A DNA stretch of 64,000 nucleotides from Atherinomorus stipes (taxonomy: Eukaryota; Chordata; Actinopteri; Atheriniformes; Atherinidae), in assembly GCA_023101725.1 (NCBI GenBank), contig JALJCO010013696.1:310001-374000 (forward strand), given 5' to 3'. Within the stretch, counting starts at the first letter, position 1. Each line of letters starts with the position of its first letter. Under the pieces are notes generated by a model. It searched no databases. It was not told the origin of the DNA and saw only the letters and a list, made by a program, of their open reading frames with translations. A program made the translations under genes and the position numbers. Shown one piece after another: positions 45,858 through 58,050 of this stretch.

Positions 45858-47055
45858 TATAACGGGTGATGTTTATTATGCTGATTAAAGTTAATGAGTG
45901 ACGTTCATTATGCTGGTTAAAGTTAACAGGTGATGTTTATTATGCTGATTAAAGTTAATGAGTGACGTTCATTATGCTGGTTAAAGTTAACGGGTGATGT
46001 TTATTATGCTGATTAAAGTTAATGAGTGACGTTCATTATGCTGGTTAAAGTTAACGGGTGATGTTTATTACGCTGGTTAAAGTTAATGAGTGACGTTTAT
46101 TATGCTGGTTAAAGTTCACGCGTGACGTTTATTATGCTGGTTAAAGTTCACGCGTGACGTTTATTATGCTGGTTAAAGTTAATGGGTGACGTTTTTTATG
46201 CTGGTTAATGTTAATGGGTGACGTTTATTATGCTGGTTTAAGTTAATGGGTGACGTTTTTTATGCTGGTTAATGGTAATGGGTGACGTTTATTATGCTGG
46301 TTAAAGTTCACGCGTGACGTTTATTATGCTGGTTAAAGTTAATGGGTGACGTTTTTTATGCTGGTTAATGTTAATGGGTGACGTTTATTATGCTGGTTTA
46401 AGTTAATGGGTGACGTTTTTTATGCTGGTTAATGGTAATGGGTGACGTTTATTATGCTGGTTAAAGTTAATGAGTGACGTTTTTATGCTGGTTAAAGTTA
46501 ATGGGTGATGTTTATTATGTTGGTTAAAGTTAATGGGTGACGTTTATTTTGCTGGTTAAAGTTAATGGGTGATGTTTTTATGCTGGTTAAAGTTAATGGG
46601 GGACGTTTGTAACGCTGGTTAAAGTTAACGGGTGATGTTTATTATGCTGGTTAAAGTTAATGGGTGACGTTTATTTTGCTGGTTAAAGTTAATGGGTGAC
46701 GTTTATTTTGCTGGTTAAAGTTAATGGGTGACGTTTTTATGCTGGTTAAAGTTAATGGGTGACGTTTATTTTGCTGGTTAAAGTTAATGGGTGACGTTTA
46801 TTATGCTGGTTAAAGTTAATGGGTGACGTTTATTTTGCTGGTTAAAGTTAATGGGTGACGTTTTTATGCTGGTTAAAGTTAATGGGTGACGTTTATTTTG
46901 CTGGTTAAAGTTAATGGGTGACGTTTTTATGCTGGTTAAAGTTAATGGGTGATGTTTATTATGCTGGTTAAAGTTAAATGGTGACGTTTATTATGCTGGT
47001 TAAAGTTAATGGGTGACGTTTTTATGCTGGTTAAAGTTAACGGGTGATGTTTATG
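45858..47055. repeat. 32-bp minisatellite, middle block
   Basis: Same unit as 39440-43915, now mostly the GGGTGACGTTTATT(A/T)TGC type. It lies between the two LINE copies and is more homogeneous than the left block. Confidence 0.96.
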
Positions 47056-48775
47056 AAATGAATGAAAAATACTTGATTTATCCCAAAAGGGAAAATTGAC
47101 AATGTAAAAAAAAGCAATATAACATATGTAACAATATAACATTGATAATAATAATAATCATAAGTCAGTCAGTTTTGTTCTTCAGTGTGATGCTGCTGCA
47201 GGAATGAATTCCTGTATCTCTCCGTCCTACAGTGAACCTGACGCAGCCTCCCACTGAACACACTCTGTTGATTCTTCACCGTGTTGTGGAAAGGAGGAAG
47301 AATCCTCCATCATCTTCATCAGCTTGTGCAGCATCTTTTCTTAACGATCATCTCCAGAGTTCTCCCCAGCACAGAACCAGCTTTCTTGATCAGCTTGTTT
47401 AGCTTCTTCAAGTCTCTGGTTCTGGTTCTGATGCTGCTGCCCCAGCAGATGCTGCAAAGCTAATTGCACTTTCCACAACAGACTTGTAGAAGATCTGCAA
47501 CATCTTGGTGCAGACGTTGAATGATCTCAGCTTCCTTAAGAAGTAGAGTCTGCTCTGACCTTTCTTGTAGATGTAGTCAGTGTTGCATTTCCTGGTTCTG
47601 GTTCTGGTCCTGGTTCTGGTCTGTAGAGTCTGCTCTGAACTTTCTTGTAGATGTAGTCAGTGTTGCATTTCCTGGTTCTGGTTCTGGTCCTGGTTCTGGT
47701 CTGTAGAGTCTGCTCTGAACTTTCTTGTAGATGTAGTCAGTGTTGCATTTCCAATCGAGTCTGTTGTCCAGCTGAACTCCAGGTGTTTGTAGTTCTCCAC
47801 CACCTCCACCTCCTCTTCCAGGATGTAGACAGGACTATGCTGCTTATTCTTGCTCCTCCTGAAGTCAACAATCATCTCTTTAGTCTTGCTGGTATTTAAG
47901 ATGAGCTGATTGTTACCATTTCACAAACTGATTGACCAGTTCCCTGTACTCGGCTTCTTGTCCATCACTGATACACCCCACAACAGCAGAGTCATCAGAG
48001 TATTTCTGCAGATGACAGGATCAGAGTTGTACTGGAAGTCTGAGGTGTACAGTGTAAAGAGGAATGGTGAGAGTACAGTTCCTTGTGGTGCTCCAGTGCT
48101 GCTGATCACCATCTCAGACACACAACCTTTCAGTCTCACAAAGTGTGGTCTGTTTGTTAGGTAGTCGTAAATCCAGGTGGTTGTGGAGGATCCACCTGGA
48201 AGTTATGGAGCTTCTCACATAGCAAAGCAGGCTGAATAGTATTAAAGGCACTTGAAAAATCAAAGAACATGACCCTCAAAGTGCTGCCTGACTGGTCCAG
48301 ATGAGAGTGGGCTCTCTGAAGCAGGAAGATGATGGCATCTTCAACCCCAAGCCCATTACGATATGGGAACTGTAATGGGTCCTGAAAGGTGTTCACTTGC
48401 TTGTTGAGGTGAGCCAGTAAGAGTCTCTCCAGGACTTTCATGATGTGAGATGTCAGAGCAACTGGTCTGTAGTCATCTGGTTCTGGTCCTGGTTCTGGTT
48501 CTGGTCTGTAGTCATCTGGTTCTGGTCCTGGTTCTGGTTCTGGTCTGTAGTCATCTGGTTCAGCTGGTTGTGGTTTTTTGGAGACTGGAACAAGACAGGA
48601 TGTTTTCCACAGCACAGGAACTCTGTTCTGTCTCAGGCTGGTGTTAAAAAAGTGCTGGAGAACCGGACATAGTTGTTCTGAGCAGGTCTGGAGAACTCTG
48701 GGACTGACACCATCTGGACCTGCAGCCTTGTTCCGGTTCAGTTTCTCCAGTTGTTCCTTGGCCTGAAACAAATTA
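47056..48775 (-). mobile_element. L2/CR1-like LINE fragment B, reverse transcriptase and 3' UTR
   Basis: On the minus strand the RT starts at 48771 and runs through NRNKAAGPDGVSPRVLQTC, VALTSHIMKVLERLLLAHLN and RVMFFDFSSAFNTIQPALL. A frame change leads to SSTGAPQGTVLSPFLFTLYT, then a YSDD catalytic motif in another frame near 48000, then the C-terminal domain and the same 3' UTR as fragment A. It is 5'-truncated (no endonuclease) and not functional. Two GGTTCTG-type mini-expansions interrupt it (47587-47715 and 48475-48555). Confidence 0.9.
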
Positions 48776-48856
48776 TGCTGATTAAATTATTGAGTGACGT
48801 TTTTTATGCTGGTTTAAGTTAACGGGTGACTTTTGTTATGCTAGTAAATGCTAACT
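48776..48856. repeat. 32-bp minisatellite, right remnant
   Basis: Two to three units (TGAGTGACGTTTTTTATGCT, GGTTTAAGTTAACGGGTGAC), marking the right edge of the array that the LINEs split. Confidence 0.85.
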
Positions 48857-48859
48857 TAG

Positions 48860-49060
48860 AGTGAAAGACAAGGCAAGTTCATCTGTAGCACATTTCATGT
48901 ACAGGACAATTCAAAGTGCTCCACATAAAACATTATAAGCATTACAGCGGGCTGCAGAAGGGGAAAAAATAAAATAAACAAATTAAGAAGCATAATTCAA
49001 AATTAAAAACATTAAAAACATTTAAGATTAAAAAGAGAGAATATAGACGTGCGGATTTTA
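48860..49060. repeat. common fish interspersed repeat end
   Basis: AAGGCAAGTTCATCTGTAGC, GTACAGGACAATTCAAAGTG and CATAAAACATTATAAGCATT form a motif series that recurs widely in fish genomes. No coding capacity. Confidence 0.6.
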
Positions 49061-50734
49061 ACTTTTGAATAAAATCTACGTAAATGCGGCTGAGAACAGG
49101 TGGGTCTCTAGGAGCCGTAGTGTTGCTAATAGCTAATCTGTTAAATGTTATTAAATGTATTATGATTTGCTCTGATCAGAGCATTGTTGTGACCAGATCA
49201 TGAAAAAAAATGGTTCAGTAACATAAAGAAGTCGTGCTGCAGCCTGAAGACGAGAGATGATGCTGAGAACCGTCTCTGCAGAAGTCTGAATCTATTTTTG
49301 TCCAGCTGTTGACATTTTGCAGTTGTCAATCTCTTACTAAAGACAGAAAAGTCAGCTGCCAGTGATGTAAGTTGAAATTGACCAAAGTAATAATAAATTG
49401 AAAGAACTGCTGAAAATCAGGACACTGAGGTTGAATTGTGGTTCAGTGGAAAGATTAAAAAACATTTCTTATTTGAAGGACGATTGTGACTGTTAACATT
49501 GGAGCCCAACTGTATGATTATTTACTTATCAACGACATGCTTACTGAGCAGATTAAGGTGACATCCAGATCAGATATCCATGACTGCTGGCAGATACGAG
49601 GTCATTCGGACTCGCCACCGTGGTGACGGCAGCACCACAACATGGTGCAACATGCACCATGGCTGCTGGGTTGCCTTTACAACAGGGTTAGGAGCAGAGT
49701 TTCTACCATCTGGTGATGAAATAGGTCTCAGAAACATTGAAAACCAAATAAATTTTTTTTTTTGATGATTTATGCTGTTTTTGATCCGCTCCAATAAATA
49801 ATCCAATAAATTTCCTCCAATCTCTTGACTTTAAATAAAAGCAGACAGCAGTGCACTCCTGCCCAGTTTTCTTCCCACTGCTTCAACTTCAGAACATTAC
49901 GGTCTTCAGCATTTCGTGCTCCAGGGAACAGCTGACTGCTTTACAATGAGGATCAATATCAACTGGATTAAAATGAAGTTTTATCCACGAATAACCGCTG
50001 CAGGTTACAGGTGGTCATTTTAGGACCAAAAATGCTTCGTTTCTAAAAGTTTTGGAAGTGTGTTAAAGTCAGGTACTTAAATGAAATAACATGATTAAAC
50101 AAATAAAATTTTATCTGGAATTTTCTATTTTTTATTGAATCCATTTGACATTTTCCATCTGTGACATTCTAGATCAGGAGGAAATAGCGCCCTCGTCTGG
50201 CCAGTCTGTCTTAATGCAACTCGGCATCAACCTCAAGTTTTTGCTCAGTTTAACAAGAAATCTTCTAAATTTTGTGCTGAAACTTTTCTCATTTTATTCT
50301 TTATTTCTCATTTACCTTTTGGTTAATAAATGTCTGGATTCTTCTTCTTAAACCTGTGAGAAATGACTCCACTGGTGATGAACAGAAACGGCACCCCCAT
50401 GTGGCCAGTCTGTTTAAATCCTAACGCTTGTCCTGACTGAAGCCCAGAGAATAGATTTACATTATTAGACCCTTCCTTCCCACTGTAGCATGTATTGTCC
50501 ACCATGTTTGCCCAGCACCGGGAACAGTGTCACTCCGATCCCTTGGAAAGCCAAATCTCTCCAATGTAATCAACATGTTTGTGAATTTATACGTTATATC
50601 CCAGCGTAAACGCTGACTTTTGGAGAAACTGCACATTATATGTTACGTTCCAACAACTTTCCCACATTTGTGAAAATTCTTGGCAACGTGAGCAGGCTGT
50701 GGATGGTTCTGGTGCAGGTTCTTGCTACCAGTCG
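49061..50734. other. no gene or clear repeat recognised
   Basis: AT-rich intronic DNA. 49560-49760 has a run of normal-composition sequence (GACTCGCCACCGTGGTGACG) of unknown origin. A possible dispersed-repeat fragment at about 50550 contains CTCTCCAATGTAATC. Confidence 0.4.
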
Positions 50735-51372
50735 TCTTCAAGGATAACTTTCATTTTTTCCAACCTGGATCTTATTTCTAGGAGTTTATACGTGCATTTA
50801 CTCACCGGTAAAGTTTCTGCATCACTTTGAGTTCTTCAGAAGATATTACGCTGAGTCGCACTTCGGTGGACATCCTGTAAAATGGGGGAGACGGGGCAGC
50901 CTCTATCAGACATTATCTGCAGTAAAACTCCTTCATTTCATCAGTGCTTTCAGTAGAATGAAGGAATGAATGAGTACTATTGTCCTGTGAGTTCAGAGTT
51001 TCTCTAATCGTGTTTTTCTTGTCTGGGTATCAGCTGATCGTCTCAGCTGTACTATGGAAGCGCATCGTGAACGCGCGGCCCGAAAAGTGTGTAGAACCCT
51101 GATAACTAACGGAAAGATGAATCTGGATTTACGGGACAATAGTACTCGTTCGTTCATTCCATTTCAAATATTGGCGAAAATCGTGGAGTTTTGCTGCAGA
51201 TAATATCTTACATAGCGGCTGATCCGTCTCCGCCATTATCAGTGTATGTACGCCGAAGGGCGACTCAGCATAATATCTTCCAAAGGACTCAAAGTGTTGC
51301 AGAAACTTTACCGGTGAGTAAATGCACGAATAAACTCCTGGAAATAAGGTCCAGGCTGAAAACAAAGAAAGT
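50735..51372. mobile_element. fold-back (long inverted repeat) element
   Basis: The left arm (AACCTGGATCTTATTTCTAG, GTGCATTTACTCACCGGTAA, GAAGATATTACGCTGAGTCG) is the reverse complement, with few changes, of the right arm (CGACTCAGCATAATATCTTC, TTACCGGTGAGTAAATGCAC, AATAAGGTCCAGGCTGAAAA). Arms are about 230 bp around a loop of about 180 bp. Confidence 0.85.
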
Positions 51373-52460
51373 TCTCCTTTAAGTTTCTCAGTCTTTTCCT
51401 GTTTGTGGCTGGTTAGATGTGATCATAGTGATGACGTCATATTCATCCTATGCTCTCGGAAACAACACCAGGCGTTTCCCTCGTTCGTATGACTGTGATG
51501 TCACCACAATCAGACCAGTGGTAAACCCAATCATGGCCCTCTTCAGGCCAGTCTGTTCACGTTCTCCATGCAGTGACCTCTGCAGAAACTGGACTCTATC
51601 ATTTCTTCTCTTTGCTTTAATCCTCTCAGATGACTCGTCCTCTGATTCTAATAATAGAAAAAACAGGAATGAATGGGTTTGAAATGGGAGAACTGGGCTG
51701 GGAAAATAATGGAAAATCTGGATGGATGATGGCTCAAAGTTTCACAGAGTTGAGTGATTTTTAATGAATTCCTTTATAAAAGTCTGATAAAGCGTACCTG
51801 AGAGGTCACCTGAGACTTTCTGCAGCCGCCCAGACAATTGCCTGTGATTAGATAAGCGTGGCAGACTGGAGGAGTTATTTCCACGAGCCAGAGCAGGAGG
51901 GCCTTCAACAAGTCCTTCAATAGGCCCTCTCACCTCCTGTTTGCTCAACCTGACCAGACTCCAGGTTTAGAGGGACGTGAAGGACCTCATGTTCCTGTCA
52001 CCCCCCTCAAGCACCGCATATAACCTCACAGTCCCCCTCTTCACCCCCTCATCCCTCCATCCATCCTTAACATAGCCTCCGAGCGCCCCTTACTTCACCA
52101 CAGAGAGCAAACACCAGACTGGGCTGGGCAGCAGGGGTGCATTGTGGGAAGGCTGGAGCCACAGACTGGGGAGGGGGGTCCTGGGTGATGGGGAGTCCAT
52201 GGATGCTAGTAGAATGGGTCTTTGTGAAGGCTCCGTACTTTTTTGAATGGTTTCAGTGCAGCGCAGCAGCAGAGGAGGAACGAGAAACCAAACAGGGCGT
52301 TAGTTTCTGAATATGACAATTCAGAGCAGCCGCAGCAAAAGTTTCACTCATTCATTTATGTAATTACAAAGAGCGCGGCAATAATCCAAAATCATCCGAA
52401 CCCAACATTCAGAGAAAAGATCCATTTAATCTTGCTCACATCAATTATTTAGATTATTTC
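51373..52460. promoter_or_regulatory. unique island in ihh intron 1, candidate enhancer
   Basis: Non-repetitive. The stretch at 51820-51880 (CAATTGCCTGTGATTAGATA, AGCGTGGCAGACTGGAGGAG) holds clustered factor-like cores. No exon found. Function is inferred from position only. Confidence 0.3.
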
Positions 52461-52464
52461 TCTT

Positions 52465-53290
52465 AAACTACCGCTGCACTTGATTGTTAATGATTAAACT
52501 ACCGCTGGACTTGGTTGTTAATGATTAAACTACCGCTGCACTTGGTTGTTAATGATTAAACTACTGCTGGACTTGGTTGTTAATGGGACTTGGTCATTGA
52601 TGGTTAAACCACCACTGCACTTGGTTGTTAATGATTAAACTACCACTGCACTTGGTTGTTAATGATTAAACTACTGCTGGACTTGGTTGTTAATGATTAA
52701 ACTACCACTGGACTTGGTTGTTAATGATTAAACTACCGCTGGACTTGGTCATTGATGGTTAAACTACCACTGCACTTGGTTGTTAATGATTAAACTACCA
52801 CTGCACTTGGTTGTTAATGATTAAACTACCGCTGGACTTGGTTGTTAATGATTAAACTACCGCTGCACTTGGTTGTTAATGGTTAAACTACCGCTGGACT
52901 TGGTTGTTAATGGGACTTGGTCATTGATGGTTAAACTACCACTGCACTTGGTTGTTAATGGCTTAACTACTGCTGGACTTGGTTATCAGTGGTTACCGCT
53001 GGACTTTGTCATTACAGTAATGGTTTAACTACCGCTGGACTTGGTTGTTAATGGGACTTGGTCATTGATGGTTAAACCACCACTGCACTTGGTTGTTAAT
53101 GATTAAACTACCGCTGGACTTGGTTGTTAATGGGACTTGGTCATTGATGGTTAAACTTCCACTGCACTTGGTTGTTAATGATTAAACTACCGCTGGACTT
53201 GGTTGTTAATGGTTTAACTACTGCTGGACTTGGTTATCAGTGGTTACCGCTGGACTTTGTCATTACAGTAATGGTTTAACTACTGCTGCA
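52465..53290. repeat. 31-bp minisatellite, ATTAAACTACCGCTGCACTTGG type
   Basis: About 26 units alternating GCTGCACTTGG and GCTGGACTTGG. Composite blocks such as TTAATGGGACTTGGTCATTG and TTATCAGTGGTTACCGCTGG recur. It ends about 500 bp before ihh exon 2. Confidence 0.96.
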
Positions 53291-53799
53291 ACAAATACTC
53301 TCAATAACCTATGAGGATAAAACAACGTAATTGAGAAAACATGTTCAACTAGTCATGATATTGATTGGAGGTGATGTCGCCCAGCAAAATGATCAAAAAA
53401 TAAAGACAATGAGAGGAATAATTTGAGAAGCAGTAATAGGTACCAGGAATTTGGAGGAAATGGTCAGTGTTCGCCTCTGAAAGGAAAACTGTCTTCATGC
53501 TGGGGTCCATTTTTCTATCAAACAGCCAAGAATCATCTGCATAAAGATTTCTATCTACCTGCTAGTCTTTTTCTAAAGGACAGCAGAATATCATCTGCAT
53601 AAACTCTGAACTGGTTTTTAACCATGAATCCTAAGTATGAGCTTGAATGGAACTGGTTTTCAGTAGAATTTGTTTCTTTTTGTGTATTTATTAGAGCATA
53701 ATTACTATGTATATGTAGTCTCTGGAACCAGAGTTTGCCTGAAATCTGGGATGGTATAGATGCTTGAACATGACGTCTGCTCTGTGTCCTCCGCTGCAG
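53291..53799. other. sequence preceding the ihh exon 2 acceptor
   Basis: Unique. Holds two related lines (AATCATCTGCATAAAGATTT and AATATCATCTGCATAAACTC at 53530-53610). The acceptor itself is CTCTGTGTCCTCCGCTGCAG. Confidence 0.5.
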
Positions 53800-54061
53800 C
53801 GCTGCAAAGACAAGCTGAACTCTCTGGCCATCTCAGTGATGAACCACTGGCCTGGAGTCCGGCTGCGGGTCACCGAGGGTTGGGACGAGGACGGCCACCA
53901 CTCAGAGGAGTCGCTGCATTATGAGGGCCGGGCGGTGGACATCACCACTTCGGACCGGGACCGGAACAAGTACGGCATGCTGGCGAGGCTGGCGGTGGAG
54001 GCTGGATTCGACTGGGTCTACTACGAGTCTAAGGCCCACATTCACTGCAGCGTCAAGTCAG
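53800..54061 (+). CDS. ihh: ihh exon 2: second part of the hedgehog signalling domain
   Basis: The 262-bp exon (the canonical length for vertebrate hedgehog exon 2) is bounded by CCGCTGCAG|CGCTGC and TCAG|GTGAGG, and ends after the first base of a codon. It encodes residues 101-187 plus one base. Visible functional residues are Glu126, Asp129 and Asp131 (calcium) in [12 protein letters not shown]; His140, Asp147 and His182 (zinc); and His134 and Glu176 of the peptidase-like pseudo-active site. All are intact. The signal binds Patched at the cell surface and drives, in the Indian branch, cartilage and bone growth and gut signalling. The end ..HIHCSVKS with a following G (Glu/Asp codon) matches Indian rather than Sonic, which has SVKAE. 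Exon 3 with the Hint cholesterol-transferase domain is beyond the window. Confidence 0.96.
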
Positions 54062-54387
54062 GTGAGGAACTTTGTTTTGCTGCTCTGTGTGTTAACAGGT
54101 TCATCGGAACCGGGTGGTGCAGACTCGCCCACTCTGGTTTCAAGGAGAACAGATAAAATTCCTCTCACACTCACTGAGGTGATGGCAATCTGAAAAAGAA
54201 CAAACGTGATCTTTGACCACTTTCATCCCCTTTTTCCACTTTCCAAAATGTTTTGCTTCTCCTGAAACTGGAAAGCACAAGTACAAAACACAGCGGTCCA
54301 AATCTGTACACCTCTGTAAAGTCTGGATACGGAATCCTGCCCCAGACATCCGGACATCCAAGACGTACAGACACAGGTCTGATGATA

Positions 54388-54947
54388 CGCTCTCAGAATC
54401 AGAGGTACAAGACAGGAACATTTCTGTACCTGCAGGTACATTTACTACAAATGTTCTCTCAAAAGTACAATATTGGTCTTTATGAGGCCAGAAGTACCTA
54501 TATACTATGAAAAAGGGTCCAAAGTAATAGAAAGTACACATTTGTACCATTCCAACCCTAAGGGTACCTGCAGCATTGAAAAATGTGTGTAGCTTGTACA
54601 ATAACTATAAATAGCAGTACTTCTTAACAGTAGTATAATTATAGTTATTATATTATGATTTTCATAATAATCATAGTAATAATTATATGTCTAATTATAT
54701 ATGTGTTTGGCCTGACGATAATTATTCATTTATTATTAGCATCTTTGATTGTTGTCATAATCTCTATTTTATTGACTTTTATTCATCATCTTTAATTGGT
54801 TTAATTGTACTTTATTAACTCATACAGCTTGATAAGGTACAAAAATGGACCATGAAGGTACAGAAATGTCTTTCAGAAAGGACCCCCCCCCCAGCAACAA
54901 GCTTTGGACCCTTTTAGGTACAAACTGGTACCTCTGTTTCTGAGTGT
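54388..54947. mobile_element. inverted-terminal MITE, copy 1
   Basis: Ends CTCTCAGAATCAGAGGTAC on the left and GTACCTCTGTTTCTGAGTGT on the right. The interior matches 59520-60095 almost base for base (TATGAGGCCAGAAGTACCTA, CTAAGGGTACCTGCAGCATT, CATCTTTAATTGGTTTAATT). GGTAC/GTACC words recur along the element. No coding frame. Confidence 0.85.
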
Positions 54948-55524
54948 GTAAGAGGATAAAATCTGTCATTGGCCTTAAGTGGCCTGCTGCCAGCACACAA
55001 GTCCACCAATCAACACGACTCAGTTCTGATCCAGGACATCACTCCTTCCAGTCAGGTCCCTCCAGATTCGTCCAACATTATCCTGGAGAGCATAGACATC
55101 ATCCGTCTCCAGCTGTGGGTTAACGTGACCAGGCTGATGTGAACGTTCAGTCCGATCTGTGATGTCATTCCTGCTTGTGTCGTATCCATGACGACCGCCA
55201 TGTAACGGAAGACCAGCAGCCATGTTGCTGAAGTTTTTATTGATCATCTATCGCTGTAGATTATCGGGCTGCTACAGAGCACCGCTGGTTTTCAGCCTGC
55301 TGGCGTTTATGTTACTGAAGCTTCAACGTAGTTGTAGACATTGTTTCATGTGTATTTTACAAAGAAAATGACGTTAAACATTTAAACAACGTTAAACTAC
55401 ACAATACAGCGGTTGTCAGATATTATATAACTTTATGTATGTAGAAAATGTTTATATTTGTGGATGTTTTGGACTCAGTTGCAGCCATCTTGGTGGTGAT
55501 TCCCAAATTAGTCATATATACCCC
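54948..55524. other. no gene recognised
   Basis: Unique intronic DNA between a MITE and a minisatellite. Confidence 0.4.
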
Positions 55525-55903
55525 TCTGTCCTTGCAGGACTGAGACACCCCTACTCCTCTGTCTTGTTAGGACAGAGACGCCCCTACCCCTCTGTTCTAA
55601 CAGGACTGAGACGCCCCTACCCCTCTGTCCTAACAGGACAGAGACGCCCCTACCCCTCTGTTCTAACAGGACAGAGACGCCCCTACCCCTCTGTCCTAAC
55701 AGGACTGAGACGCCCCTACCCCTCTGTTCCAACAGGACAGAGACGCCCCTACCCCTCTGTTCTAACAGGACTGAGACGCCCCTACCCCTCTGTTCTAACA
55801 GGACAGAGACGCCCCTACCCCTCTGTCCTAACAGGACTGAGACGCCCTTACCCCTTTGTCCTAACAGGACAGAGACGCCCCTTCCCCTTTGTCCTAACAG
55901 GGG
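55525..55903. repeat. 33-bp minisatellite GACGCCCCTACCCCTCTGTT
   Basis: About 11 units ending CTAACAGGAC(A/T)GA. The period is a multiple of three, so a 157-codon frame with a repeated RRPYPSVLTG peptide is open; it has no gene context. Confidence 0.95.
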
Positions 55904-56639
55904 TCTGAGACCAGTTCCAGAGCTGGAACTGCACCAGCTTCCTGCAGTCTTTGATGTAACATCTGAGTGTCCAGGTTTTCCGCTAAGCTAGCTTCAGGCG
56001 CTTTGTTTAGGTGGGAGAAGTCCTCCGTCTGGTTGAAGAGGAGGTATGCAGCACTCCCCTCCCGTTCAATGTTTAACCCAAACCACCATCTTTCCATGAA
56101 TGATTTCTGCTCTGAGCTGGATGCCGGAGGATCAGATTGCATCGCAGCCACTTCTCACATCTTTCATATCAGAGGTCAAAAACGAGGTTTTTATGAAGGT
56201 GAAGAAAGGGTGGAGAGAAAGAGGGGACATGACGCTGTCAATCAGAACAACGAACACACCTTCATGTTCGCTTTCAGCAGCTTTCCTCTAACAAACGGAT
56301 CAATTTTTAGAATTCAGGTCAGTCTCATTCCCACGAACAGCTTTCTAAGTGTCCAGATGTGTCCATGAGGACATTCCTGCTTTCCTCGTCCCCTGCTCGA
56401 CTCTCTGACCCCTCTCTGCTTCGCTTTCCTCTGTTTCCGCCTTCATCAGCTACCTTTCCTCACATTGGCCCGGTCATTTCAGGAAGCCCAGAATTTAACA
56501 AGTTCCAGACAGTTATGGTCCATTTCACATCACCTCGTCCCCTGAGTTCGTCCCTCACTCAGGAGACATTTACCTGAAGTTGACAAGGAATCTAGAGACA
56601 TCAGCCAAGGAAGAGCACCCACATCAGGTTGGTTTGTTT
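55904..56639. other. no gene recognised; possible dispersed-repeat sequence
   Basis: A minus-strand frame at 55894-56151 (MAAMQSDPPASSSEQKSFME...) looks like sequence from a common fish dispersed repeat rather than an exon. No splice structure. Confidence 0.4.
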
Positions 56640-57742
56640 CTGCTGCTGTTGAAGTCAAGACCACAGAGACCGAGACAAGACCAAGACATCACAGAGACCA
56701 GAGACAAGACCAACACATCACAGAGACCAGAGACCGAGACAAGACCAACACATCACAGAGACAAGAGACAAGACCAAGACATCACAGAGACCAGAGACCG
56801 AGACAAGACCAAGACATCACCGAGACCAGAGACCGAGACAAGACCAAGACATCACAGAGACCAGAGACCGAGACAAGACCAAGACATCACCCAGACCAGA
56901 GATCGAGACAAGACCAAGACATCACCAAGACCAGAGACAAGACCAACACATCACAGAGACCAGAGACAAGACCAACACATCACAGAGACAACACAGAGAC
57001 CGAGACAAGACCAACACATCACAGAGACCAGAGACCGAGACAAGACCAACACATCACAGAGACCAGAGACCGAGACAAGACCAAGACATCACCGAGACCA
57101 GAGACCGAGACAAGACCAACACATCACAGAGACCAGAGACAGAGACAAGACCAAGACATCACAGAGACCAGAGACAAGACCAACACATCACAGAGACCAG
57201 AGACAAGACCAACACATCACAGAGACCAGAGACAGAGACAAGACCAACACATCACAGAGACCAGAGACAAGACCAACACATCACAGAGACCAGAGACAGA
57301 GACAAGACCAACACATCACAGAGACCAGAGACAAGACCAAGACATCACCGAGACCAGAGACCGAGACAAAACCAAGACATCACAGAGACCGAGACAAGAC
57401 CAAGACATCACCCAGACCAGAGACTGAGACAAGACCAAGACATCACCGAGACCAGAGACCGAGACAAAACCAAGACATCACCGAGACCAGAGACCGAGAC
57501 AAGACCAAGACATCACCGAGACCAGAGACCGAGACAAGACCAAGACATCACTGAGACCAGATACCGAGACAAGACCAAGACATCACCGAGACCAGAGACC
57601 GAGACAAGACCAAGACATCACCAAGACCAGAGACCGAGACAAGACCAAGACATCACTGAGACCAGAGACAAGACCAAGACATCACTGAGACCAGAGACAA
57701 GACCAAGATATCACGAGACCAGAGACCGAGCCAAGACCAAGA
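56640..57742. repeat. minisatellite of 29- and 35-bp units
   Basis: About 34 units of AGACCAGAGACCGAGACAAG then ACCAAGACATCACCG (35 bp) or its shorter form without CCGAGA (29 bp). The 324-codon frame is repeat-driven. Confidence 0.96.
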
Positions 57743-58050
57743 CACTAAGAGGCGTGGTTTGAATGGGGCGCGGTTTGTAAGGGACTTGGTTTATAAGAGG
57801 CGCGGTTTGTAAGAGGCGTGGTTTGTCCTAATGTGGGCGTGGTTGTTAGGGTTAGGGGAGGGGTTCGGACACACTCAGGTGTGGGGCGCGGTTTGTAAGA
57901 GGCGTGGTTTGTATGGGGCGTGGTTTTTTAAGAGGCGTAGTTTGTATTGGGCGTGGTCTGTACAGGGCGTGGTTTGTAAAAGGCGTGATTTGTAAGGGGC
58001 GTGGTTTGTTTGGGGCCTGGTTTGTATGGGGCGTGGTTTGTAATGGCTCC
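57743..58050. repeat. GGGGCGTGGTTTGTAAGAGGC-type array
   Basis: About 15 degenerate units of 16-20 bp built around GGGCGTGGTTTGTA. Each unit carries GGCGTGG/GGGCGTG, GC-box-like cores. Confidence 0.9.

Larger units (their letters stand above)
36638..53799 (+). other. ihh intron 1 (17,162 bp)
   Basis: Bounded by GTAACC at the donor and CTCCGCTGCAG at the acceptor, joining two phase-matched hedgehog exons. It is unusually long for a fish hedgehog intron, as far as I recall the family, and most of it is repeats: a 32-bp minisatellite with two LINE copies, a 31-bp minisatellite and a fold-back element. Unique-looking islands at about 38570-39410, 49060-50730 and 51380-52460 are the places to look for conserved enhancers. 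Confidence 0.9.

Noticed and set aside
56640..57554. 324-codon Arg/Thr/Asp-rich frame
   Set aside because: Produced by the 29/35-bp minisatellite; no codon bias, no splice sites.
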